A DNA stretch of 64,000 nucleotides, from assembly GCF_900141755.1 (NCBI RefSeq), contig NZ_LT670844.1:3596001-3660000 (forward strand). Direction: 5' to 3'. Positions 27,404-37,062 of this stretch are shown here, piece by piece. Position 1 is the stretch's first letter. Each line of letters begins with the position of its first letter. The notes under the pieces were generated by a model. The model saw nothing but the letters and a program-made list of their open reading frames with translations, had not been told where the DNA came from and did no database searches. The DNA is from Bradyrhizobium lablabi. GTDB lineage: Bacteria > Pseudomonadota > Alphaproteobacteria > Rhizobiales > Xanthobacteraceae. A program made the translations under genes and the position numbers.

Positions 27404-28513
27404 GTGCTCATTATCCTGGGTCTCTATCTTGTCGGGCTGTGGGTGGTGTTTTCGAGGTTCAAACTGGTGCGCTGGGGCTGGCTGTCGGGGACGGTCGCCG
27501 TCGTCATCGGCGCCCTCATCCTCGCGACATTTCTCGCATTGTTTAATTACCTCACGCCCTCGGGCAGGGTGACCGTGGCGGGCCGTGTGGTGGAGGTTAC
27601 GCCGAACGTGACCGGTCAGATCATCGCCATTCCGGTCAAGCCGAATGTGCCCGTGAAGACCGGCGATGTTCTGTTTCAGATCGATCCGGCGCCCTTTCAA
27701 TACAAGGTCGCGCAATTGCAAGCGTCGCTTGCCGCGGCAAAGCAACAGACCGAGATCTTGAAATCGAATTACGAGCAGGCCACCGCGAATGTCGTCGGTC
27801 TGACCGCGCAGGTCGCGTTCAACACGAAACGCAACGCGGACATTCAGAAGCTTGCAGCGGAAGGTGCCAACACGGAATTCCAGGCTCAGGACCGCCAGAA
27901 TCAATACGAGACGACACTAGCGCAGCTCAACGTGGCCAAAGCGGCGCAGCAGAGCGCAAAACTCGCGTTGGATTCCGAGATCGGCGGCGTCAATACGACG
28001 GTCGCGCAGACTCAGGCGCAGCTCGACAACGCGAGCTGGGAGCTGTCGCAGACGACGGTGCGCGCGCCCGCCGACGGCTATGTGACGGTCGTGGCGCTGA
28101 CCGTTGGCGACCGGGCATTGCAGGCTCGTTCGGCGATATCCTTCGTCGTCGAGAATGAGATTACAATTGTCGGGATGTTCTCACAGAATGGCTTCCAGAC
28201 GATAAGGGCCGGCGCCCCCGTCGACATCGTTTTCGACAATGCGCCGGGGCGCATTTATCACGCAAAGATCACGGCAATCCCCAAGGGCGTCGGCCAGGGG
28301 CAGATTGCGGTATCCGGAACGCTGGCGCGCACCAGTGCGCTGGGTGGCACTTCCGTCTTTCCGGCGGAGATTTCTGTTCCGGACGAAATGAGCCGTGACT
28401 CGCTGCGGCTGGGAATGTCCGGAAACGCCACCGCATTTGCCCAAAATGCCGGCGTTATCGGGCTGCTTGCCTCCATTCTTGTCTGGGTCAGCGCCTATAC
28501 GGCTTACCTGTAG
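27404..28513 (+). CDS. HlyD/YibH-type membrane fusion protein
   Basis: A 369-residue inner-membrane adaptor with two N-terminal helices (LIILGLYLVGLWVVF and GTVAVVIGALILATFLALF), a half-lipoyl segment (VTVAGRVVEVTPNVTGQIIA), a helical hairpin at about 95-205 and the matching half TTVRAPADGYVTVVALTVGD, then a barrel domain and a C-terminal helix. Two leading helices and a closing helix are typical of the YibH/DUF-type branch rather than EmrA. No export pump is encoded beside it. The start codon is GTG with a weak ribosome site. It diverges from the sulfatase operon and shares its motif-bearing promoter region. Confidence 0.85.
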   Translation: MLIILGLYLVGLWVVFSRFKLVRWGWLSGTVAVVIGALILATFLALFNYLTPSGRVTVAGRVVEVTPNVTGQIIAIPVKPNVPVKTGDVLFQIDPAPFQYKVAQLQASLAAAKQQTEILKSNYEQATANVVGLTAQVAFNTKRNADIQKLAAEGANTEFQAQDRQNQYETTLAQLNVAKAAQQSAKLALDSEIGGVNTTVAQTQAQLDNASWELSQTTVRAPADGYVTVVALTVGDRALQARSAISFVVENEITIVGMFSQNGFQTIRAGAPVDIVFDNAPGRIYHAKITAIPKGVGQGQIAVSGTLARTSALGGTSVFPAEISVPDEMSRDSLRLGMSGNATAFAQNAGVIGLLASILVWVSAYTAYL

Positions 28514-28621
28514 CAGCGACGAACGCACTCTGCTGGCAATCACCTGCGTTGACGAGTCGCGCGCGAGTGGATTATTTTCGCGTTCCAAGCTCAGGCGTCC
28601 ACCTCGACCAGGGTGAGCACG

Positions 28622-29272
28622 ATGATGGCCGGCGGTCCCGTGATTCATATCGTGGACGACGACGCCTCGTTCCGGACGGCGATTTCGCGCGTATTGAACG
28701 CCTCCGGCTATGAGGTTGCAGCCTACGAGTCTGCGACCTGTTTCTTGCGCGACATTGAGAATGCCAGTCCCGGTTGCATACTCCTCGACGTTCAGATGCC
28801 GGCCTTGGGCGGTTTGCAGCTCCAGGAAGAACTTGCGAGGCTGTCACACGGCTGGCCGATCATCTTCATGACAGGTCATGGAGATATTCCCACCAGCGTG
28901 CGCGCGATCAAGGCCGGCGCCGAAGATTTCCTTACTAAACCCATACCCCGGCAAACGCTGCTGGAAGCGATCCAGCGCGCGCTGGTTCGCCATGCGGCGC
29001 AGCGGCGCGGCCAGGACCAGCTCAATTCCTTCAAAACCCTTATCTCGACGCTGACCCCGCGCGAGAACGAGGTTTTCGCGCTCATGGTCCGTGGCAAATT
29101 GAACAAGCAAATTGCCCATTCGCTCGGTACTTCCGAACGCACCGTCAAGGCCCATCGGCACATGGTGATGGAGAAGCTGCAGGTTCAGTCGTTTGCGGAG
29201 GCGGTTTCTATCGCGGAGCGCGTAGGGCTGTTGGCGTCGCCATCTTCAAGCGCCGCCGAGAACCCGGGATAG
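28622..29272 (+). CDS. FixJ/NodW-like response regulator
   Basis: A 216-residue two-domain regulator: receiver (about 5-118) with HIVDDDASFRTAI, phosphoacceptor Asp in CILLDVQMPALGG, FMTGHGDIP and the Lys of DFLTKPIP; then a LuxR-type HTH starting TLTPRENEVFALMVRGKLNK and continuing QIAHSLGTSERTVKAHRHMV. This is the FixJ/NodW family, activated by a partner kinase. The ATG at 28622 has AGGGTGAG 5 bases before it and is preferred to a GTG at 28613. No kinase is adjacent. It stands inside the group of motif-bearing genes and is one candidate to read the motif. Confidence 0.9.
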   Translation: MMAGGPVIHIVDDDASFRTAISRVLNASGYEVAAYESATCFLRDIENASPGCILLDVQMPALGGLQLQEELARLSHGWPIIFMTGHGDIPTSVRAIKAGAEDFLTKPIPRQTLLEAIQRALVRHAAQRRGQDQLNSFKTLISTLTPRENEVFALMVRGKLNKQIAHSLGTSERTVKAHRHMVMEKLQVQSFAEAVSIAERVGLLASPSSSAAENPG

Positions 29273-29416
29273 AGATCTCCGGACATCCAGCTTCCGAGCA
29301 ACCGCGAAGCCCAAAACCTTCGGTTGCCCCAAGGGACAATATCGCCCCAGCGCCGGATTGTGGTGTGGTTGCGCCCGCCGGATCCTTTGTGTGTTCTCAC
29401 GCGCGCAGGTGCTTCG

Positions 29417-29839
29417 ATGGCCAGTCATCGACCGATCGCGACCGGGACGAGAGCGCCCTCCCCGCGCCAGAGCAACGTATGCCGTGACCTCGTCGAGGAG
29501 ACGGAGAACCTGGCACTCGCGGAAGTCGACGGGCCCCTCCACATTTCAGCTCTCTGCGTTGCGCTTGCGGTCAGCGAGCGAACGCTTCGCAAAGCATTCC
29601 ACAAGGCTTATGGCCTCCCTCCGTGCAGGCATCTTCGAATGTTGCGGCTGTCTCGGGCGAGACGGGCTCTTCTGTCCGCGGATTCCAAGCTCGTAACTGT
29701 GACGGAGATCGCGACGTGCTTTGGTTTCGTCGAACTGGGGCGCTTTTCCGTCGAATATCGAAAGGTGTTCGGTGAAAGTCCGTCGCAAACGCTACATCAC
29801 GCCTTCCCGGAAAGAACGGTCAATGTTGCTGTCCAATAA
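29417..29839 (+). CDS. AraC-type DNA-binding protein, short
   Basis: About 140 residues holding only the C-terminal AraC/XylS DNA-binding domain: first HTH ISALCVALAVSERTLRKAFH, linker GLPPCRHLRMLRLSRARRAL, second HTH TVTEIATCFGFVELGRFSVE and the family ending YRKVFGESPSQTLHH. The usual ligand-binding N-terminal domain is lacking. The frame is open upstream to 29324, but that stretch does not resemble a sensor domain. It could be an intact stand-alone regulator or the remnant of a longer one. Its place among the TGCATAG-bearing loci makes it another candidate to bind the motif. Confidence 0.75.
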   Translation: MASHRPIATGTRAPSPRQSNVCRDLVEETENLALAEVDGPLHISALCVALAVSERTLRKAFHKAYGLPPCRHLRMLRLSRARRALLSADSKLVTVTEIATCFGFVELGRFSVEYRKVFGESPSQTLHHAFPERTVNVAVQ

Positions 29840-30010
29840 AGTCTTCCTTTCGGAGGTTGACGATGTGAGTTTCTAAAAGTCGTCTCAATAGCGACGAGCT
29901 TGACGTGACCTTAGAGCAACAACGCCGGACAGATTTTGTATGGAACCGATTTGCGGAGAGACATCCAATCTATGGTTGATAGACTGATCTCCAGCATTGG
30001 GAGCAAGCCG

Positions 30011-31084
30011 ATGACGCGCGAGTTGTCCGAACCAAGTTTTCGCGGTTGGCTCATCCACTCTAGCGTCGGCGTAGCCGTGTTGATGTTAGGATCCTTGTCC
30101 CAGGTGGCCTATGCCGACGAGGGCGGCGTTTCGTTCTGGCTTCCCGGGCAGTTCAGCAGCCTTGCGGCAACTCCCCAGGTGCCGGGCTGGTCCATGGCCG
30201 AGGTTTACTATCATACCACTGTATCGGCATTTGGTGGTGTGGCCGCGGCAAGAGAGATTACGATCGGCAGGTTCGCGCCGACAGTTAACGTCAGCTTGAA
30301 TGCAAGCCTGCATGCGCAAGCCGATCTCCTGCTGCTCAATCCGACTTACACATTCGCGACGCCGGTGCTTGGCGGACAACTGGCCATCGGCATGACCGGC
30401 CTGTTCGGCCGATCGGCGGCTTCGATCGATGGAACGCTCACCGCAGGGTTCGGACAGTTTGCGGCAATGCGCATGGGAAGCATCGGCGACTCCATCACCT
30501 CCTTCGGCGACCTCTATCCGGTGGCGACGCTGAAGTGGAATGCGGGCGTCAACAATTTCATGACCTATCTGACGGGCGACATTCCCGTTGGCGCCTACAG
30601 TCCCACGCGCCTTGCCAATCTCGGTATCGGCCACGCCGCGATCGATGGCGGCGGCGGCTACACCTACTTCAATCCGCAGACCGGGCACGAATTCTCAGCC
30701 GTCGCGGGATTTACCTACAACTTCAAGAATCAGGACACGCAATACCAAAACGGCATCGACTTCCACGTCGACTGGGGCGCCTCCCAGTTTCTCTCGAAAC
30801 AAGTTTTCGTCGGCCTCGTGGGATATGTGTATCAGCAGGTTACGGACGATTTCGGTCAACATCCGATTCTGGGTGGTTTCCAGTCGCGCGTCATTGGTGT
30901 GGGGCCGCAGATCGGATTTCTGTTTCCGGTTGGAGACATGCAGGGATACGTCAATCTGAAAGGATACGGCGAATTCGATCAAGCCAACCGGCCGGCGGGA
31001 TGGAATACGTGGCTGACGTTCTCGATCTCACCGATGGCGCCTACCAGCACTGTGACGCCGACGCGCCACATGGTGACGAAGTAA
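30011..31084 (+). CDS. SphA-like outer-membrane protein
   Basis: A 357-residue product read from the ATG at 30011 (GGGAG 8 bases before; the frame is open to 29936). Signal peptide with GVAVLMLGSLSQVAYA. The mature protein fits the SphA/Phenol_MetA_deg family of outer-membrane beta barrels found near aromatic or hydrophobic-compound genes: GGVSFWLPGQFSSLAATPQVPG is cut short here to its first residues GGVSFWLPGQFSSL, then QADLLLLNPTYTFATPVLGG, GDIPVGAYSPTRLANLGIG and NPQTGHEFSAVAGFTYNF. Probable passive uptake of hydrophobic molecules. A degenerate motif (GATTTTGTATGG) at 29932 faces it. Confidence 0.82.
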   Translation: MTRELSEPSFRGWLIHSSVGVAVLMLGSLSQVAYADEGGVSFWLPGQFSSLAATPQVPGWSMAEVYYHTTVSAFGGVAAAREITIGRFAPTVNVSLNASLHAQADLLLLNPTYTFATPVLGGQLAIGMTGLFGRSAASIDGTLTAGFGQFAAMRMGSIGDSITSFGDLYPVATLKWNAGVNNFMTYLTGDIPVGAYSPTRLANLGIGHAAIDGGGGYTYFNPQTGHEFSAVAGFTYNFKNQDTQYQNGIDFHVDWGASQFLSKQVFVGLVGYVYQQVTDDFGQHPILGGFQSRVIGVGPQIGFLFPVGDMQGYVNLKGYGEFDQANRPAGWNTWLTFSISPMAPTSTVTPTRHMVTK

Positions 31085-31174
31085 GGCATCGATCCGTTTT
31101 GGGTCAGCGCAGCCGTCGGCTCGCACAGACTTGCGTGCATTCGCCACGAACAAACCTCGTGCGGAGGCGATCCA

Positions 31175-31984
31175 ATGAATTCCATTCCCGGGGCCCGGAT
31201 ACGCCGCTATTTCCTGATTTTTGCAGCGGTGATGGCTTGCTACGTCGCTGTTAGCTACTTGATCTTGCCGGCCACTTGGTCGCGCGTCGAGCATGAACCC
31301 GGTCTTTCAAAGCGGGTGATGCGGACCTCGACGGCGCAGGGTATCCCCGGAGATCCCATTAATGTGGGCCTCATTGGAACCCGCGAAGACGTGGTCTATG
31401 CCTTTCACGCAGCTGGATGGTATCCAGCAGATCCAATTACGCTGCGGACAAGCCTCGAAATTGTGGACAGCGTCATGCTCGATCGTCCTTACAAGGACGC
31501 TCCAGTCAGCCCGCTCTTCTTCGAGGGCCGGCGTGAAGATCTCGCATTTGAAAAGCCGCACGGAGTGAGCGCGGACCGCCGGCAGCACGTTCGGCTATGG
31601 TTGGTACTCGAAAGCGGGACCGATGCAGCTCCCGTTTGGCTTGGATCGGCAACTTTCGACAGCGGGGTTACGCTGAGTCGGGACACCGGCCAGGTTACGC
31701 ACAAAATCGCACCAAATATAGATGAAGAGCGCGACGAGCTGATCGGCGACCTGAACCAGGCGCAGACGGTCTTGCGCATTTATCAAATGAACGGGATCGG
31801 CCCTACCCTGAATGGACGGAACGGTGAAGGGGATCCTTATTACACCGACGGAGAGATATGGTTGGCGCGGCTTGTTCCTCGAGGGGAGAAGGCCGACAAG
31901 GTCGCCAGCATGCAGCCCTCGCCTGCATTGATCCAAATAAAGGATGCGGTGTTTTCCTGGTCTTCTCCCGGCCATTCACGTTGA
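31175..31984 (+). CDS. LssY_C-domain membrane-anchored protein
   Basis: A 269-residue protein with one N-terminal helix (YFLIFAAVMACYVAVSYLIL) and a periplasmic LssY C-terminal domain: GDPINVGLIGTREDVVYAFH, AAGWYPADPITLRTSLEI, PVSPLFFEGRREDLAFEKP and RQHVRLWLVLES. LssY was named in the Legionella type I secretion locus; the domain's activity is not known to me. GGAGGCGATCC just before the ATG is strong. It follows the outer-membrane barrel gene by 90 bp on the same strand, so the two may be cotranscribed. Confidence 0.82.
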   Translation: MNSIPGARIRRYFLIFAAVMACYVAVSYLILPATWSRVEHEPGLSKRVMRTSTAQGIPGDPINVGLIGTREDVVYAFHAAGWYPADPITLRTSLEIVDSVMLDRPYKDAPVSPLFFEGRREDLAFEKPHGVSADRRQHVRLWLVLESGTDAAPVWLGSATFDSGVTLSRDTGQVTHKIAPNIDEERDELIGDLNQAQTVLRIYQMNGIGPTLNGRNGEGDPYYTDGEIWLARLVPRGEKADKVASMQPSPALIQIKDAVFSWSSPGHSR

Positions 31985-32031
31985 CTGCTCTGTCGACATG
32001 AATTGGGCAAACGAGCCGCGGCGCAGTGCTT

Positions 32032-32045
32032 TTTTTGCATAGTCG
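32032..32045 (+). promoter_or_regulatory. TGCATAG motif, copy 6
   Basis: TTTTTGCATAGTCG on the plus strand; the preceding GA of the consensus is replaced by T. It faces the cyclase fusion gene and ends 157 bp before its ATG. Confidence 0.62.
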
Positions 32046-32202
32046 TCCGCGCGGGTTTTGCCGTAACTTGCCAAGCCAAATCTCGCTGCTAACCGGAGAT
32101 CGGCTCGGCCATGGAAAAAGGCGATCGAGGAACGCATGCTAATCTTGCTAGGGCGACCAACGGTTGGCGGATCGCCGCGCGGCGCGCGCGCAACAATCGA
32201 AC

Positions 32203-35200
32203 ATGTTGAGACGCCTAGCCAAGGCTGTCTGCTTGCTCCTGCTGGCATCGCATCCCGCCGCCGCTCTCGATGCGGTTTCCCTACAGCTCAAATGGAAGCA
32301 CCAGTTTCAGTTCGCCGGCTACTACGCGGCGCTTGAGCAGGGTTTCTATCGTAACGCCGGTCTCGACGTGACGATCCGCGAAGGTGGTCCCGATATCGAC
32401 GTTGCCGAGGCGGTCGCCAGCGGCAAAGCGGATTTCGGCGTCTGCGGCGCCAGTGTTCTGCGTGAATGGGCGGCGGGTCGGCGGCTGGTCGTGTTGGCCG
32501 CCATCTTCCAGCACTCCCCGGCAATCATTCTGGTCCCGCGCCGGGCGGACATCAGCAGCGTGTCGGATTTACGCGGCCGCACGCTGATGGACGCGCCGGG
32601 GAGCGACGATATCGCCGTGATGCTGAAGCGCGAAGGGGTCGATTACGAGACGTTACCGCGGGTCGCTCACGACGGAAATCCGCGCGATCTCTTGACTGGT
32701 CGTGCCGACGCGATGGTTGCTTACAGCACCAACGAGCCGTTCGCTCTTGAGCAGCTCGGAGCCGCATTTCGGACCTTCTCGCCCAGCGCGTACGGAATCG
32801 ATTTCTATGGCGACAATCTGTGCAGTTCCGAGACAGAGGTGAGAGCCCACCCCGAACGAGTGGCCGCGTTCCGCGCGGCAAGCCTAAAAGGCTGGGCCTA
32901 TGCGCTGGCGCACAAGGAGGCGACTGTCGATTTGATCCTCAAGACCTATTCGCAAAAAAAGAGCCGCGAGGCTTTGCTGTTCGAAGCAGCCCGCACGGAT
33001 CTGCTGGTCGGACGGGGCCCAGGCCAAATCGGTGAACAGGATGCCGCGCGCTGGCGACACATCGCCGCGACGTATCGGAAGCTCGGGATGTTGAGTGACG
33101 ATACGCTGCCCAAAGGGCTGATGTGGGACAGAGAAGACGAAGTCGAAGGACGCTGGTTGATCCCACTGCTCCTTGTCCCGGTCGGATTGGCGATTGCGGG
33201 TGTGGTCCTGTACCGAAGTCGCCGTACCCTGCGGGGCGCACTGGCCCGGCTGGGGGCCCTCCCGTTAATCGCCACAATGGGGCGACCAAGGCTGAGCCTG
33301 ATCATGTCTTTGCTGTTCATCGGCCTCAGCATTCCCGCTCTCATCTTCATCCTGATCTACAATTACAATAAGAACTCGGCCGGCATGGTGTCGATCCTGA
33401 ACGACGCGGTCGCGCAGACCAGCCGGGCCAGCGTCGAGCGCACCCAGGATTTGATCGAAAGCACGGAAAGCCCGCTTCGCTTTCTCGCCGAGGTGGCCGC
33501 CGCCGATCCCGGCTATTTTCGTACCGAGGAAAGCCGCGATCTGCTCCATCGCGCCCTGACCTCGGCTGCGCATATCGACGCCGTCTATGTCAGCTTCGAG
33601 GATGGTTATCATCGGGTTGTCACCCGCATCGACGAGGACCGCAGACGCAGCGATCCTCGCATTCCGGCGGCCGCGAACTGGCACTCCAGCTACATCGACG
33701 CGATCACGTTTGCGCTCTCACGATTCCGCCATCGCAAATTCTTCGACATATGGCCCCATGAGGTCGGCGGATACGATGTCGGCACTGACACCGACATTCG
33801 GACGCTGCCCGGCTATCAGGCGGCCAAGATCACCAGGACGCTTGCCGTGACCGAGCCCTCGATCAACCCCGACACCGGTTTCCCCATTCTCTCGCTGCGT
33901 GTTCCAATCTTCCATGGTGTCGACTTCCTGGGCTGCGCATCGGCCAACATCACCATGGACGTCATGTCGCACTTTCTCGACAAGCATCGAGCCAGCCCAC
34001 ACAGCACGACCCTGATCGCGGACCGCAACAACGGCAAGATCATTGCCTTCCCAACCAAGCAGAAGAGCGTCAGCATAGAGAATGGAGCGCTTAGGGTCGC
34101 AACTCTGGCGGATATCGACGATCCGGATGTGCGCGAGGCTCATCGTCAGCACGCTCATGCTGGTGCCGACAGCTTCGTCTTCCGATCGCCGGCGAACGGA
34201 GAGGATTTCATCGCGGCCTTCGCCAATTTCCCGGATGGTTTCGGTCAGGCCTGGCAGGTGATTACGCTGACGCCGGTCGACGATTTCGTAGGGACGTTGA
34301 AGGCAACCAATCGGTTGATGATGGTGATCATCATCATCCTCACCATGATCGAGCTGTTCTTCATCTATTTCGCAGCCAGCCGACTGTCGCGGCCGGTCGA
34401 AAACGTGTCGCGACAATTGCAGGAGATCGAAAGTCTGCAATTCGACACACCCGGGACTCAGCCATCCAATATCCGGGAGATCGCGAGGCTGGAGTCCGCG
34501 GCTTCGCTGTTGCGAACATCGCTGAAATCGTTCTCCTCCTTTGTTCCGCTCGATGTGGTCCGCCAGCTCATCAAATCCGGCATTCCGCTGACCCTGGGCG
34601 TTGAGCCGCGAATGCTCACCGTGTTCTTTTCCGATCTTGAGAATTTTTCCAGCCACTCCGAGACTCTCGCACCGGACGACCTTCTGGTTCAGATCTCGAC
34701 CTATCTCGAGGAAGTGTCAGGCGCGATATCGCAAGAGGGAGGAACCGTCGACAAGTTCATTGGCGACGGCGTCATGGCGTTCTGGAACGCCCCGGTACAG
34801 CGTACCGACCATGTGCTGCGTGGCTGCGCGGGCGCCTTGCGGGCAGCGCGGCGCATGGAGCGTGTCAACGATGCCTGGGAGGCGGAAGGCCGGCCGCGAA
34901 TCCGAATCCGGATCGGACTTAATTGCGCCAATGTTCTTGTCGGCAATGTCGGCTCTTCGGCTCGACTGAGCTACACGGCCTTGGGAGACGGCGTGAATGT
35001 CGCCGCCCGCCTTGAAGGCATCAACAAGCTGTTTGGCACCACCATCTGCATCAGCGACAGCATCTACGACCATGCGCAGTCCGACATACTCGCTCGACCA
35101 CTGAAGCGCGTTCAGGTGAAGGGCCGCAAGACCGGGTTCATGATCTATGAGTTGCTCGCTATCCGCGCCAGCGACGATCCCGAGCTGAGCGTCCGTGACC

Positions 35201-35379
35201 GTGACGAGCGGCTGTGCGCGATGACCTGGAAAGCGTCGCAGTGGATGGAGGCCGGCGATTTTGCAGCGGCGGAGCGCGGCTATCGCGATATTCTTGACAA
35301 TTTTCCCGCCGATCCCGTGGCGAAGGTCATGCTCGAGGAATGCGGGCAGAGGCGAACCTCCCTTGTAGTCGGTTTTTGA
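32203..35379 (+). CDS. substrate-binding/CACHE/HAMP/adenylate cyclase fusion
   Basis: A 1058-residue receptor cyclase. In order: signal peptide; an NMT1/THI5-like binding domain (VSLQLKWKHQFQFAGYYAAL, KADFGVCGASVL, about 25-310); helix WLIPLLLVPVGLAIAGVVLY; helix SLIMSLLFIGLSIPALIFIL; a CACHE-like periplasmic domain (about 395-690); helix MMVIIIILTMIELFFIYF; a HAMP-like linker; and a class III cyclase domain (about 800-990). Metal-binding Asp811 (FFSDLENFS) and Asp855 (KFIGDG), base-selecting Lys851 and Thr925, and transition-state Asn932 and Arg936 (GDGVNVAARLE) are all present, so it should make cAMP. Three helices place both sensors outside and the cyclase inside. The ATG at 32203 is chosen over a TTG at 32164. 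Confidence 0.9.
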   Translation: MLRRLAKAVCLLLLASHPAAALDAVSLQLKWKHQFQFAGYYAALEQGFYRNAGLDVTIREGGPDIDVAEAVASGKADFGVCGASVLREWAAGRRLVVLAAIFQHSPAIILVPRRADISSVSDLRGRTLMDAPGSDDIAVMLKREGVDYETLPRVAHDGNPRDLLTGRADAMVAYSTNEPFALEQLGAAFRTFSPSAYGIDFYGDNLCSSETEVRAHPERVAAFRAASLKGWAYALAHKEATVDLILKTYSQKKSREALLFEAARTDLLVGRGPGQIGEQDAARWRHIAATYRKLGMLSDDTLPKGLMWDREDEVEGRWLIPLLLVPVGLAIAGVVLYRSRRTLRGALARLGALPLIATMGRPRLSLIMSLLFIGLSIPALIFILIYNYNKNSAGMVSILNDAVAQTSRASVERTQDLIESTESPLRFLAEVAAADPGYFRTEESRDLLHRALTSAAHIDAVYVSFEDGYHRVVTRIDEDRRRSDPRIPAAANWHSSYIDAITFALSRFRHRKFFDIWPHEVGGYDVGTDTDIRTLPGYQAAKITRTLAVTEPSINPDTGFPILSLRVPIFHGVDFLGCASANITMDVMSHFLDKHRASPHSTTLIADRNNGKIIAFPTKQKSVSIENGALRVATLADIDDPDVREAHRQHAHAGADSFVFRSPANGEDFIAAFANFPDGFGQAWQVITLTPVDDFVGTLKATNRLMMVIIIILTMIELFFIYFAASRLSRPVENVSRQLQEIESLQFDTPGTQPSNIREIARLESAASLLRTSLKSFSSFVPLDVVRQLIKSGIPLTLGVEPRMLTVFFSDLENFSSHSETLAPDDLLVQISTYLEEVSGAISQEGGTVDKFIGDGVMAFWNAPVQRTDHVLRGCAGALRAARRMERVNDAWEAEGRPRIRIRIGLNCANVLVGNVGSSARLSYTALGDGVNVAARLEGINKLFGTTICISDSIYDHAQSDILARPLKRVQVKGRKTGFMIYELLAIRASDDPELSVRDRDERLCAMTWKASQWMEAGDFAAAERGYRDILDNFPADPVAKVMLEECGQRRTSLVVGF

Positions 35380-35456
35380 TCCTGAACGGCTATCTAGCTC
35401 GATGATTTCGGCGTGGCGAATTGTTTCCTCAAAGTCGGCCCAGCACCCCCATCGGG

Positions 35457-35473
35457 CTGATTTTGCATAGTCG
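35457..35473 (+). promoter_or_regulatory. TGCATAG motif, copy 7
   Basis: CTGATTTTGCATAGTCG, identical over 17 bases to copy 1. It faces the DUF1254/DUF1214 gene and ends 90 bp before its ATG, in the short gap after the cyclase gene. Confidence 0.72.
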
Positions 35474-35563
35474 CCCGTAACGGGAGTGCGTAATTTTGCG
35501 CGGCCAGTTTTATATTGCGCACGAGCGCCCGAGCACACGCCGCAAAGAGGAAGGAATGTTCAG

Positions 35564-37006
35564 ATGTTGACGAAACGTGATCTTCTTCGCTCCGCCGCCC
35601 TAGCTGCAATCACCGCGTCGACGGCGAAGTCCGTCCCTGTGCAAGCGCAGACGAACGCCGACCGCCCTGGCTTCCTCAAGGCAAAGGACATTGCCGAGGC
35701 AGGGTTCATCTACGGCCTGCCCATTGTGATGGGCTACGGCGTCATGTACGAGTTTGCGGTAGATCGCAATTCCGGGCAGTACAAGGCGCCGTTCAATCAG
35801 ATTGCGAACGCGGCCAACGTATTCACCTATAAAGACACCGCCGTTGTCACACCGAACAGCGACACGCCTTATTCAGTCGTATGGATGGACTTGCGGGCGG
35901 AGCCGCTCGTGCTTTCGGTCCCGCCGGTGGACCCGAAGCGCTACTACTCGGTCATGCTGTGCGACGGTAATACCTACAACTACGGCTATATCGGGACCCG
36001 TGCCACGGGGAGCGAAGCCGGCGACTACATGGTTGTCGCTCCGGACTGGAAGGGCGCAACTCCGCCAGGAATTAAAAAGGTGTTCCGGTCGAGCACCCAG
36101 TTCTCGATGGCGATATATCGCACCCAGCTCTTCAGCCCCGACGATCTCGACAACGTCAAGAAGGTGCAGGCCGGCTACAAGGTGCAGACGCTTTCGGCCT
36201 ATCTGAAACAGCCGGCTACGACTGCCGCAGCAACGATCGATTTTCCTGAAATCGACAAGGAACTCGCGAAGACGAACTTTTTCGACTACCTCGACTTCGC
36301 GCTGCAATTTGCTCCGGCCCAGGAGAACGAGAAGGAGATACGCGCGCAGCTCGCCAGTATCGGCGTCGGACCCGGCAAAACCTTCAACTTCAAGGACCTG
36401 CCGCTGGAGCAAAAGCTCGAAGTCGGCTTGGGCATGAAGGAAGGTGAGAAGAAGGTCGATGAGGCCGTCGCCAATGCCGGCAAGGCGATCAATGGCTGGC
36501 GAGTCAGCTCGCTTTTCGGCGATAGTGCTTTTTTCAACGGCGACTGGTTGAAACGCGCTGCCGGCGCGAAGGGAGGAATATACGGCAACGACGCAGCGGA
36601 GGCGATGTATCCCGCCAGGCGCACCGACAGCGATGGTCAGACCCTGGACGGCAGCCAACACAATTACACGCTGACATTCCCAGCAGGGCAGTTGCCGCCG
36701 GTGAATGCCTTCTGGTCGCTGACCATGTACGACGGCAAGTCGCAGTTGCTGATCGAAAACCCGATCAATCGCTATCTGATCAACTCGCCGATGCTAGCGA
36801 CCATGAAGACAAATGCCGACGGGTCGCTCACGCTCTACATCCAGAACAAATCGCCAGGCGCTGACAAGGAATCGAACTGGCTGCCTGCTCCAAACGGCCC
36901 GATCTATCTGGTGTTGCGGCTCTACTGGCCGAAGGTCGAACCACCTTCGATCCTGCCGGTGGGTGAAGGCACCTGGCAGCCGCCCGACATCAAGCGGGTG
37001 TCGTAG
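35564..37006 (+). CDS. exported DUF1254/DUF1214 protein
   Basis: A 480-residue protein with an export signal that begins LTKRDLLRSAALAAIT; the Lys-Arg followed by hydrophobic residues resembles a weak Tat signal. DUF1254 lies at about 55-190 (AEAGFIYGLPIVMGYGVMYE, VVTPNSDTPYSVVWMDLRAE, KRYYSVMLCDGNTYNYGYIG) and DUF1214 at about 370-470 (LPPVNAFWSLTMYDGKSQLL, NPINRYLINSPM, PIYLVLRLYWP). These paired domains occur together in many bacteria; no activity is established to my knowledge. AGGAAGGA precedes the ATG at 35564. It is motif-controlled like the cyclase before it. Confidence 0.88.
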   Translation: MLTKRDLLRSAALAAITASTAKSVPVQAQTNADRPGFLKAKDIAEAGFIYGLPIVMGYGVMYEFAVDRNSGQYKAPFNQIANAANVFTYKDTAVVTPNSDTPYSVVWMDLRAEPLVLSVPPVDPKRYYSVMLCDGNTYNYGYIGTRATGSEAGDYMVVAPDWKGATPPGIKKVFRSSTQFSMAIYRTQLFSPDDLDNVKKVQAGYKVQTLSAYLKQPATTAAATIDFPEIDKELAKTNFFDYLDFALQFAPAQENEKEIRAQLASIGVGPGKTFNFKDLPLEQKLEVGLGMKEGEKKVDEAVANAGKAINGWRVSSLFGDSAFFNGDWLKRAAGAKGGIYGNDAAEAMYPARRTDSDGQTLDGSQHNYTLTFPAGQLPPVNAFWSLTMYDGKSQLLIENPINRYLINSPMLATMKTNADGSLTLYIQNKSPGADKESNWLPAPNGPIYLVLRLYWPKVEPPSILPVGEGTWQPPDIKRVS

Positions 37007-37062
37007 ATGCAGCGGATCCGGTAATGGCAGTAGCGAACCAAACGAACCAGAAGGACACCGCC

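Noticed and set aside
29932..29943. GATTTTGTATGG upstream of the SphA-like gene
   Set aside because: Two changes in the conserved part, including the core TGCATAG; kept out of the motif set though position and direction would fit.
35450..35473. sigma-54 promoter reading of the TTGCA part of the motif
   Set aside because: No GG stands 10 bases before the GC in the copies I checked (15312, 35457, 37859), so the -24/-12 spacing fails.
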